Origin: Bdellovibrionales bacterium
GTDB lineage: Bacteria; Bdellovibrionota; Bdellovibrionia; Bdellovibrionales; JAMPXM01
DNA: 64,000 bases
NCBI GenBank assembly: GCA_005808505.1
Contig: SYLX01000231.1
Location: 1 to 64,000 of the forward strand
Direction: 5' to 3'
The notes below the pieces were generated by a model. That model was not told where the DNA came from. It saw nothing but the letters and a program-made list of their open reading frames with translations, and made no database searches. Below, one piece after another: positions 58,677 through 64,000 of the stretch (position 1 is the first letter of the stretch; every line of letters begins with the position of its first letter). A program made the position numbers and the translations under genes.

Positions 58677-59438
58677 TTAACGCGAAGCGGATTCGGCTTT
58701 CGTCTTTGCTTCAGAGAGTCGCAGCGAAAGCGGTCGCATCAACCACCGTCGAATAAATGGGACTTCCTTGCGATAATCGAAGTCATGACCTTTTGAAAAT
58801 TCGCGGTAAAGAACCGGAACTTCGCCCGCCAAGAGTTGGGAGACGTCTTGACGGATTTCACGCGGAAAAATCACTCGATCCCGCGTTCCGTGGGTGAGGA
58901 GCCAGGGTGTTCGCAGCGCACCGGAGTTCAGGGCTTTCTGACGCCAGCCCTTAAAAAACCAGACGTAGCCGCTGACACCAACCAAACCGCCAAAAGAATG
59001 CGGATGATTCAACACGAGATCACAAGCAACAAGGCACCCTTGCGAGTGTCCCAACCAGAAGAGATCTTCCGACTTCCAACCAGCTTTATTGAGCTCGCGC
59101 ACCAAACGAAATAAGCGTGCGCGAGTTTCCCGGATGCTGCGCCCATGCCTAGGCTCCGAAGGGTACCAACTAAAACCGTCGAGGTATTTCTTCGGAGCTT
59201 GAAGCAGCAGGTAGTTCATGCCGGGCGCATTGAGCTCTTCACGCAGGCTTTCGAAAGAACGCAGGCTGTCGCCTTTGCCGTGAAGCACGATCATGAGTTT
59301 CTGCCGCGCACGAGGGATTGTCCCCGTCGCCGGTACCCACGCCGCTTCGAAGAGTTTCGTTTGAAACTCTCGAAGCCCCGCCTTCGCATCGCTCATCCGT
59401 TTCGAGTTCGCACTCAAGGAAAAAGCCATACCCGCCAT
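58677..59438 (-). CDS. Alpha/beta hydrolase, phospholipase/carboxylesterase type
   Basis: LMIVLHGKGDSLRSFESL, LFWLGHSQGCLVACDLVL (GxSxG), LLTHGTRDRVI. Confidence 0.82.
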   Translation of the reverse strand: MAGMAFSLSANSKRMSDAKAGLREFQTKLFEAAWVPATGTIPRARQKLMIVLHGKGDSLRSFESLREELNAPGMNYLLLQAPKKYLDGFSWYPSEPRHGRSIRETRARLFRLVRELNKAGWKSEDLFWLGHSQGCLVACDLVLNHPHSFGGLVGVSGYVWFFKGWRQKALNSGALRTPWLLTHGTRDRVIFPREIRQDVSQLLAGEVPVLYREFSKGHDFDYRKEVPFIRRWLMRPLSLRLSEAKTKAESASR

Positions 59439-59653
59439 CTTGTCCTAAATTGGAATGGCGTGATCCTACCATAACGAAGGCGGAAACACCCGATTCGGAT
59501 TCCTGGATCTTGATCTTTGAAAAGAATCCTCCCAAAATCTTCTTCACTGAACAAAACTTTGGCAGCCCGGCGACCTAACCCGTGCGCAACGGGCCTGTAA
59601 ATGCTCGCAGCTTCAGGTGCTTCACTTAATTGACTTCGATAGAGGAGACTTCC

Positions 59654-60319
59654 ATGCGTTCGACGATGACAAAGCCGATGTTTGGCAAATCGATGACCCT
59701 AACCTTTTTGGCCGTGGCCGTCGCCACGGGCTGCACGTCCCCCGGTAAAAAAACCGCGATCGGCGCTGGCGTCGGTGCCGCGGCCGGTGCCGCCGTGGGC
59801 GCCATTATCGGACACCAAACAGGTGCTCGTGGACAAGGAGCTCTCATCGGGGGCGCTGTCGGTGGACTCCTTGGGGGGACGATCGGCAATCGCCTCGACA
59901 AACAGGCAAAAGAGCTTGCCGCCATCGCGGAAACGAAGCGGACCGAGCAAGGGATCATCACGAAGCTCAAAAGCGATATCCTCTTCGACACGGGTAAATC
60001 GGATCTCAAGCCTACTGCGACCACGAATCTCGCGAAGATGTCTGAGATCTTGAAGAAGTATCCTGAAAACGTGCTTCGCATTAAAGGCTACACAGACAAT
60101 ACCGGCTCAAAGAAACGCAACCTCGAGCTCTCGCAAGACCGAGCTGATTCCGTTCGCAAGCAACTCGTCGCCGGCGGAATTCCTGCAAATACAATTTCGG
60201 TTGTGGGCCTTGCCGACGCCGATCCGATCGCGCCGAACACATCTCCCGACGGTCGTTCCCAAAACCGCCGCGTGGAAGTTGAGATCAGCGTCGACGAAAG
60301 CAAAGTCCCCCAAAGCTAA
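59654..60319 (+). CDS. OmpA-family lipoprotein with glycine-zipper segment
   Basis: Lipobox VAVATGC, glycine-zipper GAGVGAAAGAAVGAIIG, OmpA motif LRIKGYTDNTGSKKRNLELSQDRADSVRKQL. Confidence 0.9.
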   Translation: MRSTMTKPMFGKSMTLTFLAVAVATGCTSPGKKTAIGAGVGAAAGAAVGAIIGHQTGARGQGALIGGAVGGLLGGTIGNRLDKQAKELAAIAETKRTEQGIITKLKSDILFDTGKSDLKPTATTNLAKMSEILKKYPENVLRIKGYTDNTGSKKRNLELSQDRADSVRKQLVAGGIPANTISVVGLADADPIAPNTSPDGRSQNRRVEVEISVDESKVPQS

Positions 60320-60473
60320 ACGCACGCTACGCGTTCCAAGTTGAGGCTATTGACCTCAAGCGCCGGCGCTTTGGCCCGGCGCTCTCGTAGAATTTAGCAA
60401 AATGTGCATGGCCCTTTGCCTCACTGACCCCGTTTCGCTTATCGCTTGAGGAAACGGATCAGAGAGGAGCCAC

Positions 60474-60788
60474 ATGCGAAAACGCAAGCACAGCCGCAAA
60501 CAAACCAACCGCCGCTCTCGCATCACTCATTATCAGCCAGGAAAGCGTCGCAAAACTTTCGTACGCTTTGCGATGGCGCTTGTTGGATTGATGGCGATTT
60601 CATTGATCTTCCAAGGCTACAACTCACGCGCCACGGCAGGCCAGCCGCGCGCAAGCTCATCGGGAACATCGCAAGCGCAGTCGAAATCGGAGCAAAAAGA
60701 AAATCCCCTTAAGCTTAAATCTATTCGAGTCGTTCCGAGTCAGGACGCAAAAGCCAGCGAGAAAGACAAAGCTTCGCTTGTAAAGTAA
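60474..60788 (+). CDS. Small basic single-TM protein of unknown function
   Basis: 104 aa, Arg/Lys-rich N-terminus then TM; GAGGAG SD. Confidence 0.55.
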   Translation: MRKRKHSRKQTNRRSRITHYQPGKRRKTFVRFAMALVGLMAISLIFQGYNSRATAGQPRASSSGTSQAQSKSEQKENPLKLKSIRVVPSQDAKASEKDKASLVK

Positions 60789-60816
60789 GCGACGCTCGCG
60801 GGAGACTCGTTACCAC

Positions 60817-61887
60817 GTGACTGCTCCCTACTCCCATCATGCCGTTCGCGAACTTGCCTGGGCTTTCGAGGGCCCGGGGCTTCTTGCGCATGACGTCTTT
60901 CACTCTAACGTCGAATCTGACGCTACGATGCGCCAATGGGTCGAACGCCACCGCGCACGGATCAACGCGCTAGAGCAAGATCCAACTCCCCTCTTGCGTT
61001 ACCTATCAGGCGTTGCGATCTACGACCGACTCGGTCGCTACTTCGAAGCACTCCTTCGTTACTTCCTCGTGGAAGTCGAAGGAGTCTCGAAACTGCTTAC
61101 AAACCTTCAGGTAAGGGAAAAGAAAGCCACGATCGGTGAACTTGATCTCGTCTTTCTCTCAGCGAGTCTGGCTTCAGTGCGCGCGCGACATTGGGAAGCG
61201 AGCGTAAAGTTTTACCTCTGCACGGCACTCGATGAAGACGAAGCCCGAGAGGAACGCTTCTTCATGGGCACCCTCGTAGAGGATCGGTTAGATCGAAAAC
61301 TCCATAAGCTTTTGGAAAAGCAGTTGAAGCTTCCGCTTCTACCGGCAGCTCACGCGCTCCTTTCGGAGGCGGGCTTGGCATCACCAGAGAGCCGCGCGCT
61401 GCTCAAAGGCTTTCTCTATTACGCAAGCGATAAGGATTGGAAAACGTACCCGCATCCTTCCACGATTTCGGTCAATCATGTTCACGGCTGGTGGACGACT
61501 TCCGATAAACTTTGTTTGCCGCGAGAATCATCGCAATCACGCTACATCTTGCTGGAACCCGCAAGGTGGCTTGCACCTTATTACGGCTGGATCCCGTGCA
61601 ACAACGTTCTCACCCGAGAATCTCTTTCGGATCTTGTGCGAGAGGTTTTCTCAGGCCCTACGACCGAACGCTCGGTCTTTCGCGAGATGATGGTGGCCGA
61701 AGTCGAGCCGGAAGCCGAAGCCGATGGGACTCTTCGTGTGCGGGAACTCAGTCGCGGCAACATCCTCCACGCCGAGTGGCCGAAACTTGCGCGAACGGCT
61801 TCCGAACCCGACGAAGGGTTGACGAGGTTTCTTACCGCGCTCAGAATATCGGAAGACCATTCGACTTCCAGAACAGAGCCCAATTAA
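60817..61887 (+). CDS. DUF1853 family protein
   Basis: 356 aa, GTG start; HHAVRELAWAFEGPGLL N-terminus typical of the family. Confidence 0.7.
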   Translation: MTAPYSHHAVRELAWAFEGPGLLAHDVFHSNVESDATMRQWVERHRARINALEQDPTPLLRYLSGVAIYDRLGRYFEALLRYFLVEVEGVSKLLTNLQVREKKATIGELDLVFLSASLASVRARHWEASVKFYLCTALDEDEAREERFFMGTLVEDRLDRKLHKLLEKQLKLPLLPAAHALLSEAGLASPESRALLKGFLYYASDKDWKTYPHPSTISVNHVHGWWTTSDKLCLPRESSQSRYILLEPARWLAPYYGWIPCNNVLTRESLSDLVREVFSGPTTERSVFREMMVAEVEPEAEADGTLRVRELSRGNILHAEWPKLARTASEPDEGLTRFLTALRISEDHSTSRTEPN

Positions 61888-61912
61888 TAGGGCGTAATCA
61901 ACAGGTACGATC

Positions 61913-62407
61913 ATGAGCGGCATCCGAATTTTCTTCACCGGCGGCACCTTCGATAAAGAATACGACGAGATTAACGGGCGACTTTTCTTTAAAGACTCCC
62001 ACGTGCCCGAGATGTTGCGTCTGGGCCGATGCCATTTGCCGATTGAACTCCGGACTCTCATGATGGTCGATAGCCTTGAGATGACCGATGAAGATCGCAA
62101 TCTCATTTTAGAAAGCTGCCGCAAGGCCAAAGAAGATCGCATCGTGATCACGCACGGAACAGATACCATGGACGAAACCGCGCGCGTCTTGGGAGGAGCG
62201 GGCCTTCAGAAAACCATCGTTCTCACGGGCGCTATGGTGCCTTACAAATTTGGAAGTTCGGATGGACTCTTCAATCTCGGAAGCTCGCTTGCCTTCGCGC
62301 AAACGCTTCCGCACGGCGTGTACGTCGTCATGAACGGCCGTTACTTCAACTGGGACAACGTTCAAAAAGATCGCCGTACCGGCGAATTCCGGGAGAAGAC
62401 CAAGTGA
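61913..62407 (+). CDS. Short asparaginase-domain protein (N-terminal domain only)
   Basis: 164 aa; IFFTGGTFDKEY and IVITHGTDTMDETA catalytic motifs, no C-terminal domain. Confidence 0.85.
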   Translation: MSGIRIFFTGGTFDKEYDEINGRLFFKDSHVPEMLRLGRCHLPIELRTLMMVDSLEMTDEDRNLILESCRKAKEDRIVITHGTDTMDETARVLGGAGLQKTIVLTGAMVPYKFGSSDGLFNLGSSLAFAQTLPHGVYVVMNGRYFNWDNVQKDRRTGEFREKTK

Positions 62408-63180
62408 AGAATCGTCGCTGGGTCATCAAAGCTGGTAGCAACATGGTTTGCAGTGGCGGGCCGCTCCTTCTTCGCTCTTGGATGGCGCAGGTAGCGCAAC
62501 TCCGCAAACAGCACGCCATCGAAGTGATCTGGGTCACCTCGGGCGCCATTCCCTCGGCGGTCGATCGTACGAGCTATAAAAAAAGGGAAAAATCGCTTCC
62601 TGAGAAACAAGCTTTAAGTGCCATCGGACAGCCGATCGTAATGGATCTCTACAACTTAGCGCTGAACGCGCAAGGACTTCTCGGTGCGCAAGTGTTGCTC
62701 ACGGCAGGCGATATGCAAGAGAGCAAACGTCGCCGAAATTTGCAAAACACTCTCGAGCAACTTCTAAAGTGGCAAGCGGTGCCGATCCTCAATGAGAACG
62801 ACGCGGTTGCGACCGCCGAAATCAAGTTCGGCGATAACGATACTTTGTCTTCGATGATCGCGCGGATGATGAAGGCCGAACGCTTGGTGCTTTTGACCGA
62901 CGTCGATGGACTCTACGATAGCGATCCGCGGAAAAATAAGACTGCTAAACTCATCGATTACCGCCGAAAAGTTTCGTCTGAGGATTTCGCAAAAGCCGGT
63001 AAAAGAGGCGGTAGCTCACGCGGAACCGGCGGAATGTATTCAAAACTTCTTGCGGCCGAAAACGCGCTAAAAGGCGGTATCGTCACTCACCTTGTTCGTG
63101 GGGATGTGCCGTCGAACCTTCTCCTCTTGGCTCAAGGCAAGCGTCTCGGCACCCAAATCGGAGGCCGCCTCGATGCCTGA
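62404..63180 (+). CDS. proB: Glutamate 5-kinase
   Basis: WVIKAGSNMV, VTSGAIPSAVDR, LNENDAVATAEIKFGDNDTLSSMIARMMKAERLVLLTDVDGLYDSDP, GTGGMYSKLLAAENAL. Confidence 0.92.
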   Translation: MKNRRWVIKAGSNMVCSGGPLLLRSWMAQVAQLRKQHAIEVIWVTSGAIPSAVDRTSYKKREKSLPEKQALSAIGQPIVMDLYNLALNAQGLLGAQVLLTAGDMQESKRRRNLQNTLEQLLKWQAVPILNENDAVATAEIKFGDNDTLSSMIARMMKAERLVLLTDVDGLYDSDPRKNKTAKLIDYRRKVSSEDFAKAGKRGGSSRGTGGMYSKLLAAENALKGGIVTHLVRGDVPSNLLLLAQGKRLGTQIGGRLDA

Positions 63181-64000
63181 AGAGAAAAACGAAATCCCAA
63201 AAACGATCGCCGAAAGTTTTTTTCAACTGCGTCTGGCAGCGAGGACTCTCCGCAAACTCGAAGGCGAGAAGAAAAATCAAGCGCTCGAAGCTCTCGCCGA
63301 CCGTGTCTTAGCGGAGACTCAAAATCTCCTTAAAGCCAACAAAGAAGATCTCGCGAGGCTACCGCAGGACACAGCTTCCGCTTTCCGCGACCGGCTGACT
63401 CTTGATGAAAAAAGAATCGCCCAGATGGTCGAGAGCTTGCGTCAAGTTGCGAAGCTTCCAGACCCCGTCAGTGAGGTGGTAGAAGAACGGAGTCTTGCAA
63501 ATGGTCTTCGCTTAAAGCGCGTCAGGTCACCATTTGGGGTGATCTTTATGATCTTTGAATCACGTCCTAACGTTGTGCTAGAGGCGTTCTCCCTTGCCTT
63601 TAAGGCGGGCAATGCGATTGCTTTACGCGGCGGCTCGGAATCGAAATCGACTGCCCAGGCGCTCTACACATTGATGAATGAAGTTATGCGGGAGCGCGAC
63701 ATCAGACCCACACCGTTTTTTGGGATGAACGACTACGACCGCTCGCTGGTTGAAAAGCTTTTGCGTCAGAAGGCGTGGATTGACGTAGTCGTGCCGCGTG
63801 GAGGCGATCGCCTCATCGATTTTGTCGAAAAAACGGCCGTTATGCCGATCATCAAAAACGATCGCGGTCTTTGCCACGCCTACGTGGACGACGAAGCCGA
63901 TCTCGAAATGGCCGTGAAGATCGTGGCGAATGCAAAAACCCAGCGACCGGGCGTCTGTAATTCGTTGGAGACGGTGCTTGTGCACGAGAAGGTCGCAAGC
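63173..64000 (+). CDS. proA: Gamma-glutamyl phosphate reductase, truncated by the window end
   Basis: ATG 63173 overlapping the proB stop; translation includes VRSPFGVIFMIFESRPNVVLEAFSLAFKAGNAIALRGGSESKST and VVPRGGDRLIDFV. Confidence 0.93.
   Translation, partial: MPEEKNEIPKTIAESFFQLRLAARTLRKLEGEKKNQALEALADRVLAETQNLLKANKEDLARLPQDTASAFRDRLTLDEKRIAQMVESLRQVAKLPDPVSEVVEERSLANGLRLKRVRSPFGVIFMIFESRPNVVLEAFSLAFKAGNAIALRGGSESKSTAQALYTLMNEVMRERDIRPTPFFGMNDYDRSLVEKLLRQKAWIDVVVPRGGDRLIDFVEKTAVMPIIKNDRGLCHAYVDDEADLEMAVKIVANAKTQRPGVCNSLETVLVHEKVAS

Noticed and set aside
60341-60383. Two adjacent hairpins (TTGAGG...CCTCAA and AGCGCCGG...CCGGCGCT) after the OmpA-like gene
   Set aside because: Probably a terminator or attenuator, but without a T run; evidence too weak to call.
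1-64000. CRISPR array, integrase, transposase, toxin-antitoxin or prophage genes
   Set aside because: None recognised on either strand; repeats found are short and local.

Overview
The window is about 64 kb of ordinary-density bacterial chromosome. The protein repertoire (many secreted/OM proteins, TamAB, a Ski2-like DUF3516 helicase, a DUF3419 protein) suggests a Bdellovibrionota/deltaproteobacterial-type Gram-negative, but this is inference only. I found no rRNA, tRNA, CRISPR array, transposase or prophage. Recognisable blocks: a PLD/VTT-tamA-tamB operon; an RND pump and TolC operon with no visible adaptor; clpP and ExoD; a lipid-themed accessory stretch at ~21.5-37 kb; a clpS/ArsR region; a DNA/RNA-processing block (two endonuclease III-type proteins, DUF3516 helicase, phosphatase-PilZ, RluA, SNF2 helicase); secreted/lipoprotein genes; and an asparaginase-like-proB-proA operon running off the end. 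The ~21.5-37 kb stretch contains a lipid kinase, an SDR, an AAR-like reductase with an extra N-terminal domain, a LolDE-like ABC transporter, a LolA-like protein with an OM barrel and a BtaA/DUF3419 protein, and a GNAT / PEP-synthase-like / UbiA / AMP-ligase operon. It is the best candidate for an undescribed pathway: making and exporting an unusual lipid or prenylated metabolite. Other strong leads are a duplicated ATTTAGC-N6-GCTAAAT inverted repeat at an ArsR-family gene (the proximal copy encloses the Shine-Dalgarno), a metallophosphoesterase fused to a PilZ-like domain and overlapping a helicase gene, and translational coupling of a PLD/VTT fusion to TamAB. Product calls rest on recognised motifs; no database search was run.
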